A stretch of DNA of 7,093 nt from Bacteroidota bacterium (GTDB lineage: Bacteria; Bacteroidota; Bacteroidia; Bacteroidales; F082), in contig JAEWWJ010000042.1 of NCBI GenBank assembly GCA_023396415.1, positions 1 through 7,093 on the forward strand, written 5' to 3'. The notes beneath the pieces were generated by a model. It ran no database searches and had not been told where the DNA came from. It saw only the letters and a program-made list of their open reading frames with translations. Below are positions 1 through 6,520 of this stretch, piece after piece. The translations under genes were made by a program, and so were the position numbers. Within the stretch, counting starts at the first letter, position 1. Each line of letters begins with the position of its first letter.

Positions 1-76
1 TCATCGAGCTTTCTAAATACTCCTGAACAATCTTGTATTTAAGGTCGTCCGGAAATTGATTTACTTTCTTTCTCAT
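1..76 (-). CDS. Partial gene: N-terminus of a possible transposase/HTH protein
   Basis: Read on the minus strand, an ATG at 76-74 opens a frame that stays open to the window edge, so only the first 25 residues are visible. The protein begins MRKKVNQFPDDLKYKIVQEY and is basic, then amphipathic. This start resembles the helix-turn-helix opening of IS3-type OrfA and related transposases, which often read like '(F/Y)K-x-x-V-Q-E-Y-L'. That is a family impression from a very short stretch, not a proven match; a small DNA-binding regulator is equally possible. The gene points away from the CRISPR locus and is probably unrelated to it. A 6-bp inverted repeat (GTTTAC at 90-95, GTAAAC at 103-108) lies just upstream and could be an operator or part of an element end. 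Insertion sequences are common next to CRISPR loci. Confidence 0.4.
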   Translation of the reverse strand, partial: MRKKVNQFPDDLKYKIVQEYLESSM

Positions 77-757
77 AATCCTGTTTTTAGTTTACTTTTT
101 GTGTAAACCTATTTCAGGACAAGACAAGGATTTGAAATTCAAGCTGCACGGTTTGACCTTCCGACCTTCAACCTTCCGACCCTCTGACTTTCAGACCTTC
201 GACTTTCTGACCTTCAGACCCGGGATCTTGGACTCCAACAAAATAAAAGGTGATGAAAAAAATATCTTGGTTTTTGTGCTTCATAATAAAAATGATCTAT
301 CTTTATATCCTATTTTAATTTTCCGGCGGGCAGGCGCTGCTAAGGGCTTAAAGAAATGTTTTTTTAACCTTTTAACAACGAGTGTCGGATGCAAATGAAA
401 AAGTTACAACCAAGCATTTGGCTTGGCTTAATAAAACCTACATCTGTAGACAAACTGTCTAAACATTGTCGCTATGCCTTGTTTTTGAAAACGAAAAATG
501 AAAGGGCAATGAAGCTTTTCGCGTTTTTTACTCCCATCAACTTTTCTAACTCCTTTTATCAGGTCTGCTCACAATGGTTCAAACTTGATGAGTTTTCGGT
601 GATTTCTGTGCCGACACAAGCCTTCGTTAAAAACAGAAACATCCTAAAAATGGGTGTGGGCGGCTGCGGTTTGCAGAGGGACAATAGTGTAATTGCTTAT
701 TATCTAACCACTTATATTTCTCATAGTAGAAAAAATCGCTATGGCATTGACTTGAAT
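77..757. other. Intergenic stretch without a convincing gene
   Basis: About 680 bp between the partial left-hand gene and the tracrRNA terminator. It contains the degenerate GACYTTC tandem repeat (155-222, listed separately) and two small inverted repeats: CCAAGC/GCTTGG at 410-415 and 421-426, and TAGACA/TGTCTA at 447-452 and 456-461. An open frame on the plus strand (ATG 389, stop 761-763, 124 codons) exists, but its product is rich in Phe, resembles no family I know, and has no visible ribosome binding site or promoter, so I do not call it. No tRNA, rRNA or second CRISPR repeat was seen. The stretch may be decayed sequence between a mobile element and the CRISPR module. Confidence 0.5.
155..222. 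repeat. Degenerate 7-8 bp tandem repeat, unit GACYTTC(N)
   Basis: Roughly nine head-to-tail copies of GACCTTC or GACTTTC, each followed by zero or one extra base. Copies start at 155, 163, 170 (AACCTTC), 178 (GACCCTC), 186, 194, 201, 209 and 217 (the last incomplete). The spacing alternates between 7 and 8 bp, so it does not keep a reading frame and is unlikely to be coding. The plus strand is pyrimidine-rich here and noticeably higher in GC than its flanks. Similar runs of GACTTTC-like units occur between genes in some Bacteroidota as far as I recall; the function is unknown. Confidence 0.65.
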
Positions 758-766
758 TTTTGAAAT

Positions 767-797
767 AAAAAAAGCCTCCCAGTTGAAGTCGAGAGGC
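767..797 (-). terminator. Intrinsic terminator of the tracrRNA
   Basis: On the minus strand GCCTCTC (797-791) pairs with GGGAGGC (780-774), seven base pairs including one U-G, around a 10-nt loop. Seven T follow directly (773-767). On the plus strand no T run follows the hairpin, so it acts only on the minus strand. It also forms the 3' structural stem of the tracrRNA. Confidence 0.88.
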
Positions 798-831
798 GAA
801 CTTTAATGTTTTCACAACGGAATAATCCTTA

Positions 832-853
832 TTGTGAATTGCTTTTAAAATGT
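832..853 (-). repeat. CRISPR anti-repeat within the tracrRNA
   Basis: The plus strand at 832-853 (TTGTGAATTGC...AATGT) is identical to positions 2-23 of the repeat in crRNA sense, so the minus-strand transcript is fully complementary to the repeat's 5' part. Position 831 adds a possible G-U pair with repeat base 1, giving an unbroken duplex of 22-23 bp. Identity ends sharply at 854, where the sequence changes to TCAACAAAG. It identifies the strand of both RNAs: tracrRNA and crRNA are both read from the minus strand, because only that direction leads into a nexus and terminator. Confidence 0.93.
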
Positions 854-857
854 TCAA

Positions 858-865
858 CAAAGTTA
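858..865 (-). promoter_or_regulatory. Predicted tracrRNA promoter (-7 box TAACTTTG)
   Basis: On the minus strand TAACTTTG matches the Bacteroidota primary sigma factor -7 consensus TAnnTTTG exactly. With the usual few bases between box and start, transcription would begin at about 854-850, the first bases of the anti-repeat, which fits the sharp end of repeat identity at 853. No clear TTTG -33 box is seen; that region (about 885-890) is only T-rich. The promoter lies in the cas9 leader and points away from cas9, so the two promoters may overlap or compete. Confidence 0.6.
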
Positions 866-893
866 GAATAAAATTTGATAAAAAATAAAAAAC

Positions 894-3800
894 ATGAAAA
901 AAATTTTAGGATTGGATTTAGGGACAAGCTCAATAGGCTGGGCATTAGTAAATGAAGCCGAAAGCTTTGAGGAAAAATCGTCGATTATTAAACTTGGAGT
1001 AAGGGTAAATCCGCTAACTGTTGATGAGTTAATTAATTACGAAAAGGGCAAAAGCATCACTACTAATGCAGATAGAACGTTGAAACGAAGTATGAGACGT
1101 AATTTGCAACGTTTTAAGCTAAGGCGAGAAAACCTGATTGAAATTTTAAAAGAAAAAAGATGGATAAACAATGAAACGCTGCTGACCGAAAATGGAGCTT
1201 CCACAACTTTTGAAACTTTCCGTTTACGTGCAAAAGCTGCAACCGAAATGGTCTCATTGGAACAATTTGCCCGGGTATTATTGATGCTAAATAAAAAGCG
1301 TGGATACAAAAGCAGTCGGAAGACAAAAGGAACTGAGGAAGGAGTGTTGATTGATGGAATGGAAATTGCGTTGAAGTTATACAATGAAAATCTTACCCCT
1401 GGGCAGTTTTGTTTTTATCTGTTAAATGAAGGTAAGAAGCAACTTCCTGATTTTTACCGATCTGATTTGGAGTTGGAATTTGAAAAGATATTTGAAAAGC
1501 AAAGCACTTTCTATCCTGATTTTTTAACTACGACTCTAAGGGAAGAGCTTAGGGGTAAAAAACGAGAAGCTGTTTGGGCTATTTGCGCTAAAACATTTAA
1601 AGACAAAGGGTTTGAACTGGTTGGATTGAAGAGGCAAGGCAATGCTTCCGATCAAAAAAATCAAAACTTTGAATGGCGTAACCGTGGGCTGACAGAGAAA
1701 TTAGATTTAGAGCAGTTGGTTGTTGTGCTGCAGCAGATTAATATGCAAATTAATAATTCAAGTGGTTATCTTGGAGCTATAAGCGATCGTAGTAAAGAAC
1801 TTTATTTTAACAAACAAACTGTTGGCCAGTACCAAATTGCAATTTTAAAAGAAAATCCAAATGCAAGCCTCCGTAATATGGTGTTTTATCGCCAAGATTA
1901 TTTGGATGAGTTTGAAACTTTATGGACCAAACAAGCAGAATACCATAGAGAACTAACAGAGGTGCTTAAAAACGAAATTCGTGATGTGGTTATTTTTTAC
2001 CAACGGCGGCTCAAAAGTCAGAAAGGCTTAATCAGCTTCTGTGAATTTGAAAGCGGAAGGTTGGAGGTAGAAATAGATGGAATTAAAAAGGTAAAAACTA
2101 CCGGAAGCAGGGTAATTCCCCGATCTTCACCACTCTTTCAAGAGTTTAAAATTTGGCAAACTATCAATAACATTGAAGTTTTTGGGAAAGAAAGCAAGAG
2201 AAAAAAGCGAAAAGCAATAGAATTGTTTGATCATGTCGAAGATCCACTGGAGTACGGTGGAAGGCGGGAACTTTATTTAGAGGAAAAGGAATTACTTGCA
2301 GTTGAGCTTTCAATAAAAAAAGAACTGAAAAAAGCTGATGTTTTAAAACTTTTATTCGACAATGCTAAAGATTTAGACCTCAACTTCACTTCTGTTCAAG
2401 GCAATTTAACACAAGCAGCCATGTTCAAAGCATATTGTCAAATTGTTGAAATGGATGGCCATGATATTGAAATGGACAAGAAGCCAGCAATTCAGACAAT
2501 ACAATCTTTACAAGAAATTTTCCAAGCCTTTGGATACCATACTGAAATTCTGCATTTTGATTCAGAAAAACCCTTAGATAAGCAGCCAATGTATAAACTT
2601 TGGCATTTGCTCTACTCATATGAAGGAGATAACTCAAAAACGGGAGACGAAAACTTGGTCAATAAAATAGCAAGCCAGTTTGGATTTAGTAACGAAAACG
2701 CAAGAGTACTTGCTAATGTCACTTTTCAGGATGACTATGGTAGCTTGTCAGCAAAAGCCATACGAAAGATATTGCCGCATCTTAAAGCAGGAAACAAATA
2801 CGATGTAGCATGCACTTATGCAGGCTACAGACACTCAGCAAGTTCGTTAACATCAACAGAATTAGAAAATAAGGTGTACAAGGAGCGACTTAACATACTT
2901 CCTAAAAATACATTGCGTAATCCGGTGGTTGAGAAAATTCTTAATCAGATGATAAACGTCGTCAATTCAATAATTGATTCTTATGGTAAACCGGATGAAA
3001 TACGTATCGAATTGGCACGTGAACTTAAAAAGAATGCCAAGGAGCGACAAGATCTCACTAAATCAATAGCTGAGGTAACCGGCTTACATATTCAATACAA
3101 GGAATTACTTAGTAAGCAGCCTTTTAATTTATCCTTCGTAAGCCGCAATGACATTATCCGTTATAAACTTTATGAAGAACTCAAAGGGAATGGCTATAAA
3201 ACACTTTATTCTAATACATATATTTCACCCTCTGCGCTATTTAGTGGTGATTTCGACATTGAACACATTATCCCGCAGGCACGCTTGTTTGATGATTCGT
3301 ATTCAAATAAAACCTTGGAACTACGAAGTATAAACTTAGAAAAGGCCAACAAAACTGCACATGATTTTATCGCTGAAAAGTATGGGGAAACGGGGGAAGA
3401 TAATAGCGTGGATAATTTCCTTATTAGAATTGATGATCTGTATAAACGTGGCGTCATTTCACGAACCAAGTACAACAAGTTGAAAATGAAGGAAAAAGAA
3501 ATTCCGGATGGATTTATAGAGCGTGACATACGCGACACACAGTATATTGCAAAGTACGCAAAAACCATGTTAGAAGATCTGGTAAAGTTTGTAGTATCTA
3601 CAACAGGCTCAGTTACTGATCGCTTGCGTCAGGATTGGCAACTGGTTGATGTGATGAAAGAACTCAATTGGGAAAAATATAAAAGCCTTGGCTTAACAGA
3701 AGAATTTTTCAATGAGGAAGGTCATAGGATAAGACAAATTAAAGATTGGTCAAAGCGTAACGATCATCGGCATCATGCTATGGATGCATTGACTGTTGCA

Positions 3801-5096
3801 TTTACAAAACGAAGTATCATCCAATATCTAAATAATTTGAATGCGAGGAGCGACAAAAGTTCATCCATATACGGGATTGAGCAAAAAGAGCTCGAGCGCA
3901 ACAGTAAAGGTAAATTACTCTTTAAGCCACCATTTCAATTGGACGAGTTTAGAATCGAGGCTAAAAAGCATCTTGAAAATACGCTTATTTCGATTAAAAC
4001 GAAGAATAAAGTTGTAACTCAAAACATTAATAAAACAAAAAAGCATGGTGGGGTGAATAAAAAAGTTCAGCAGACGCCAAGGGGCCAGCTACATTTAGAA
4101 ACAGTTTACGGTAGCATTAAACAGCAAATAGCAAAGGAGGAGGCGGTAAATGCAAAATTCAATGCGGAGAAAATTGAAACGGTAACTAAGCCTTCTTATC
4201 GTGCAGCATTAAAGGCTCGTTTATTGCAATATGGTAATGATCCAAAAAAAGCATTTACAGGGACGAATTCTTTATCGAAAAAACCAATTTACCTTGATGA
4301 ATCGTGTTCTGAACAAATGCCTGAAAAAGTAAAAACTGTTTCTTTTAAAACATTATATACCATAAGAAAGGCAATTGCTCCGGATATTAAAATTGATAAG
4401 GTCATTGATGTTGATATCAGAAAGAGGTTGCAAGCCAGGTTAGACGAACATCACGGGAATGCAAAAGCTGCTTTCTCTAATATTGAAGAGAATCCGATAT
4501 GGCTCAACGAAAAGCAAGGCATTCCAATTAAAAGGGTAACCATTTCAGGAATAAAAAATGCACAATCGCTACATGTCAAAAAGGATAAAAACGGAAATGT
4601 TATTTTAGATAAAAACGGAAATGAACAGCCCGTTGACTTTGTGAATACCGGCAACAATCATCATGTTGCAGTTTATTCTGATGCTGATGGTAATTTGCAA
4701 GAAAATGTTGTCACTTTTTATGAAGCTGTTGCTCGGAAAAACATGGGACTTCCGGTAATTGATAGGGCTTACAATGAAAATCAGGGGTGGCAGTTGCTAT
4801 TCACTATGAAACAAAATGAATATTTTGTTTTTCCCAATGAAGCAACGGCTTTCAATCCAACTGAAATTGACTTGCTGAACTCGGAAAATTATCATCTTAT
4901 CAGTCCTAATTTATTTAGGGTTCAAAAATTTGCCAGCAAGGATTATTTTTTCAGGCATCATATAGAAACAACTGTAGAAGATAATAATGTATTAAAAGGG
5001 ATTACATGGTTAAGAGGCGGCCTCAATCTACTAAAAGATGTGGTTAAAGTACGTATAAATCATATCGGTCAAATTGTCTCGTCCGGAGAGTATTAA
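894..5096 (+). CDS. cas9: CRISPR-associated endonuclease Cas9, type II-C
   Basis: Cas9 is the RNA-guided effector that cuts both strands of DNA matching the crRNA next to a PAM. RuvC-I is at the very N-terminus (GLDLGTSSIGWAL, catalytic D8). An Arg-rich bridge helix follows (about 58-85, RTLKRSMRRNLQRFKLRR), then a recognition lobe to about 690. RuvC-II is IRIELARE with E706. The HNH domain has FDIEHIIPQ (E790, H791) and N814. RuvC-III is HRHHAMDA with H961 and D964. Residues from about 1000 to 1400 should be the wedge and PAM-interacting region and contain a duplicated motif (1103-1136 and 1175-1206). At 1400 aa it is long for II-C in general, but normal for the Bacteroidota branch. All catalytic positions are intact, so activity is predicted. 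The ATG at 894 places RuvC-I as in known homologues; the leader is A-rich without Shine-Dalgarno. It is AT-richer than cas1. It is first in the operon and is followed by cas1 after 35 bp. Confidence 0.98.
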   Translation: MKKILGLDLGTSSIGWALVNEAESFEEKSSIIKLGVRVNPLTVDELINYEKGKSITTNADRTLKRSMRRNLQRFKLRRENLIEILKEKRWINNETLLTENGASTTFETFRLRAKAATEMVSLEQFARVLLMLNKKRGYKSSRKTKGTEEGVLIDGMEIALKLYNENLTPGQFCFYLLNEGKKQLPDFYRSDLELEFEKIFEKQSTFYPDFLTTTLREELRGKKREAVWAICAKTFKDKGFELVGLKRQGNASDQKNQNFEWRNRGLTEKLDLEQLVVVLQQINMQINNSSGYLGAISDRSKELYFNKQTVGQYQIAILKENPNASLRNMVFYRQDYLDEFETLWTKQAEYHRELTEVLKNEIRDVVIFYQRRLKSQKGLISFCEFESGRLEVEIDGIKKVKTTGSRVIPRSSPLFQEFKIWQTINNIEVFGKESKRKKRKAIELFDHVEDPLEYGGRRELYLEEKELLAVELSIKKELKKADVLKLLFDNAKDLDLNFTSVQGNLTQAAMFKAYCQIVEMDGHDIEMDKKPAIQTIQSLQEIFQAFGYHTEILHFDSEKPLDKQPMYKLWHLLYSYEGDNSKTGDENLVNKIASQFGFSNENARVLANVTFQDDYGSLSAKAIRKILPHLKAGNKYDVACTYAGYRHSASSLTSTELENKVYKERLNILPKNTLRNPVVEKILNQMINVVNSIIDSYGKPDEIRIELARELKKNAKERQDLTKSIAEVTGLHIQYKELLSKQPFNLSFVSRNDIIRYKLYEELKGNGYKTLYSNTYISPSALFSGDFDIEHIIPQARLFDDSYSNKTLELRSINLEKANKTAHDFIAEKYGETGEDNSVDNFLIRIDDLYKRGVISRTKYNKLKMKEKEIPDGFIERDIRDTQYIAKYAKTMLEDLVKFVVSTTGSVTDRLRQDWQLVDVMKELNWEKYKSLGLTEEFFNEEGHRIRQIKDWSKRNDHRHHAMDALTVAFTKRSIIQYLNNLNARSDKSSSIYGIEQKELERNSKGKLLFKPPFQLDEFRIEAKKHLENTLISIKTKNKVVTQNINKTKKHGGVNKKVQQTPRGQLHLETVYGSIKQQIAKEEAVNAKFNAEKIETVTKPSYRAALKARLLQYGNDPKKAFTGTNSLSKKPIYLDESCSEQMPEKVKTVSFKTLYTIRKAIAPDIKIDKVIDVDIRKRLQARLDEHHGNAKAAFSNIEENPIWLNEKQGIPIKRVTISGIKNAQSLHVKKDKNGNVILDKNGNEQPVDFVNTGNNHHVAVYSDADGNLQENVVTFYEAVARKNMGLPVIDRAYNENQGWQLLFTMKQNEYFVFPNEATAFNPTEIDLLNSENYHLISPNLFRVQKFASKDYFFRHHIETTVEDNNVLKGITWLRGGLNLLKDVVKVRINHIGQIVSSGEY

Positions 5097-5131
5097 ACAA
5101 TCATGTCGTTGCCATTCAAAAGTAAATTGTT

Positions 5132-6064
5132 ATGATTAAGCGAACCTTATATTTCGGCAATCCGGCCTATTTGGCACTAAGAAATGAGCAAATGACTATT
5201 AAGTTGCCTGAGGTTGAAAAATGCAATGTTCCTGATTCGTTTAAATCGGATGTAACACGCAGTGTCCCGATTGAAGATATTGGTGTGGTGGTGCTCGACC
5301 ATAAGCAGATCACACTCACGCAAGGATTGATTGAGGCATTGCTCAACAACAATTGTGCGCTAATAAGTTGCGACAGTCGTCATTTGCCTGTTGGACTAAT
5401 GCTTCCTCTGACGGGAAATACCACCCAATCCGAACGTTTTCGCTTTCAAATTGATGCTTCTTTACCCCTTAAAAAACAGTTGTGGCAGCAAACGGTGAAT
5501 GCTAAAATCGAAAATCAGGCCATATTGCTAAAAGCTACTACTGCTGCGGAGGTTAAGAATATGTTGGTATGGGCAAGTAAGGTGCGAAGTGGCGATCCGG
5601 ATAATTTTGAGGCCCGCGCTGCAGCTTATTACTGGAAAACATTGTTTCCTTCATTTGAAAGTTTCACCCGCGATCGGGATGGTGATGCCCCCAACAACTT
5701 GCTCAACTATGGTTATGCTATTCTACGGGCTGTTATTGCGCGCTCGCTCGTGGCCAGTGGACTACTTCCCACATTTGGCATCCATCACCATAACCGTTAC
5801 AACGCCTATTGCTTAGCTGATGACATCATGGAACCCTATCGTCCTTTTGTGGATAAGGTTGTGATCGAAATTCTCGACAGCGGTATTGAATGCGTAGAGC
5901 TAAACACTGAATTGAAAGCAAAATTGCTAAGCATCCCGGTTGTTGATGTGAAAATAAACGGGCAACGCAGCCCTTTGATGATTGCAGCCGGCATGACTAC
6001 CTCATCGTTGTACAAATGTTTTGCAGGGGAGCAGCGTAAAATAGTGTATCCTGTGATGGTCTGA
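5132..6064 (+). CDS. cas1: CRISPR-associated integrase Cas1, type II
   Basis: Cas1 is the catalytic subunit of the Cas1-Cas2 complex that joins new spacers to the array. The 310-aa protein has the usual size. It has an N-terminal beta domain (about 1-90, TLYFGNPAYLALRNEQ) and a helical C-terminal domain carrying the metal site. The likely ligands are E160 (DNFEARAAAYYW), a His in GIHHHN (218-220) and an acidic residue in ADDIMEPYRPFVD (about D231 or E234). The LADDIMEPYRPFVD block and the PNNLLNYGYA block (187-196) are typical of type II Cas1. It is complete. The start codon overlaps the TGA of an upstream 10-codon mini-ORF (5103-5135) as ATGA, which may couple translation to cas9. GC content in several sampled lines is near 45-50%, above cas9. 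cas2 follows after 15 bp. Confidence 0.97.
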   Translation: MIKRTLYFGNPAYLALRNEQMTIKLPEVEKCNVPDSFKSDVTRSVPIEDIGVVVLDHKQITLTQGLIEALLNNNCALISCDSRHLPVGLMLPLTGNTTQSERFRFQIDASLPLKKQLWQQTVNAKIENQAILLKATTAAEVKNMLVWASKVRSGDPDNFEARAAAYYWKTLFPSFESFTRDRDGDAPNNLLNYGYAILRAVIARSLVASGLLPTFGIHHHNRYNAYCLADDIMEPYRPFVDKVVIEILDSGIECVELNTELKAKLLSIPVVDVKINGQRSPLMIAAGMTTSSLYKCFAGEQRKIVYPVMV

Positions 6065-6079
6065 AACAACCATGCTAAA

Positions 6080-6412
6080 ATGAACCGATTAAGTGAATAT
6101 CGTATAATGTGGGTGCTAGTGCTTTTCGATTTACCGACTGAGACCAAGGTGGAACGTAAGACTTATACCTTGTTTAGAAAAAAGCTTTTGGCAGACGGTT
6201 TTACTATGTTTCAGTTTTCAATTTATATCCGACATTGCCCCAGTCGTGAGAATGCTGACGTACACATCAAAAGGGTCAGGGGTCTGCTTCCGGGCAAAGG
6301 CCACATAGGTATTTTGTGCATTACCGACAAGCAATTTGGTGACATTGAAATCTATTACGGCAAAAAGAAAACAAAAGCCGCCTTGCCCAGTCAGCAGTTG
6401 GAATTGTTTTGA
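6080..6412 (+). CDS. cas2: CRISPR-associated protein Cas2, type II
   Basis: Cas2 forms the dimer that bridges two Cas1 dimers and sets the spacer length during integration. The 110-aa protein shows the ferredoxin-like Cas2 start, MWVLVLFDLPTET, with the conserved Asp (D17) at the end of strand beta-1, then RKTYTLFRKKLLADGFTMFQFSIYIRHC and a C-terminal LPSQQLELF tail like those of type II Cas2 proteins I know. The length is normal. A second in-frame Met (M10, 6107) would leave only two or three residues before beta-1, so the first ATG is preferred but not certain. A three-codon mini-ORF (6072-6083) ends across the start as ATGA. It is the last gene of the operon, 3 bp before the bidirectional terminator. 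Confidence 0.96.
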   Translation: MNRLSEYRIMWVLVLFDLPTETKVERKTYTLFRKKLLADGFTMFQFSIYIRHCPSRENADVHIKRVRGLLPGKGHIGILCITDKQFGDIEIYYGKKKTKAALPSQQLELF

Positions 6413-6415
6413 AAT

Positions 6416-6446
6416 AAAAAAACCTACCTGAATGGTAGGTTTTTTT
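6416..6446. terminator. Bidirectional terminator between cas2 and the array
   Basis: ACCTACC (6422-6428) and GGTAGGT (6434-6440) form a perfect 7-bp stem with a 5-nt loop. An A run (6416-6422) lies before it and a T run (6440-6446) after it, so a transcript on either strand ends in a hairpin plus U run. On the plus strand it ends the cas9-cas1-cas2 mRNA; on the minus strand it ends RNA coming out of the array. This stops convergent transcription from running into either unit. Confidence 0.88.
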
Positions 6447-6520
6447 ATTCAAACAGTCAATTTTTTTCTTTTACATTATTGTCTGTAACAGATTGATTTA
6501 CTGATAAAAACTCAGATCGT
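6447..6520. other. AT-rich flank between terminator and first repeat
   Basis: About 74 bp of AT-rich sequence with no ORF, no degenerate repeat copy that aligns in register, and no clear plus-strand promoter leading into the array. Given that the crRNA sense is the minus strand, this is the downstream (trailer) side for transcription, unless new spacers are added here. It would be part of a short non-coding RNA if the promoter box inside the first repeat is active. Confidence 0.5.

Larger units (their letters stand above)
767..853 (-). ncRNA. tracrRNA (trans-activating CRISPR RNA)
   Basis: This RNA of about 87 nt pairs with the repeat part of the crRNA and is held by Cas9. Its 5' end is a 22-nt perfect complement of the array repeat (853-832). 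Next comes UAAGGAUUAUUCCGUUGUGA, in which GGA/UCC can form a small nexus stem (828-819), then an AU-rich linker (about 810-800). It ends in a terminator hairpin (797-774) followed by seven U. This order (anti-repeat, nexus, terminator hairpin) is the normal plan of type II tracrRNAs, and the nexus sequence resembles those I remember from Bacteroidota Cas9 systems. A TAACTTTG box (865-858) sits just upstream. The RNA is antisense to the cas genes and ends about 40 bp before the cas9 start. Both ends are inferred, not mapped. Confidence 0.88.

Noticed and set aside
99..398. A 99-codon plus-strand open frame
   Set aside because: It has a weak TTG start, and much of its length translates the GACYTTC repeat, whose changing spacing does not hold a frame.
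410..461. Two small inverted repeats as terminators
   Set aside because: They have stems of only 6 bp and no T run after either; at most they are weak operator candidates.
389..763. A 124-codon plus-strand open frame upstream of the tracrRNA
   Set aside because: No recognisable family, unusual Phe-rich composition, no visible start signal, and its end abuts the tracrRNA terminator, which has no T run on the plus strand. Conservation in a related strain would revive it.
832..853. A stray single-repeat CRISPR remnant rather than a tracrRNA
   Set aside because: The minus-strand sequence that follows has a nexus-like stem and a strong terminator at the right distance, and a promoter box lies upstream.
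627..860. A 77-codon minus-strand open frame
   Set aside because: It covers the tracrRNA, including its anti-repeat and terminator, so the RNA gene explains the sequence better.
3206..3568. Antisense open frames inside cas9, cas1 and cas2 (largest 120 codons)
   Set aside because: They are shadows of well-supported coding sequences and have no family features of their own.
6449..6520. A possible degenerate repeat plus extra spacer before the first repeat
   Set aside because: TCAAACA (6449) and TACATT (6472) look repeat-like, but they are 23 bp apart instead of 17 and the rest does not align.
6413..6520. A fourth cas gene (csn2 or cas4) after cas2
   Set aside because: Only about 108 bp lie between cas2 and the first repeat, with no open frame of useful size.
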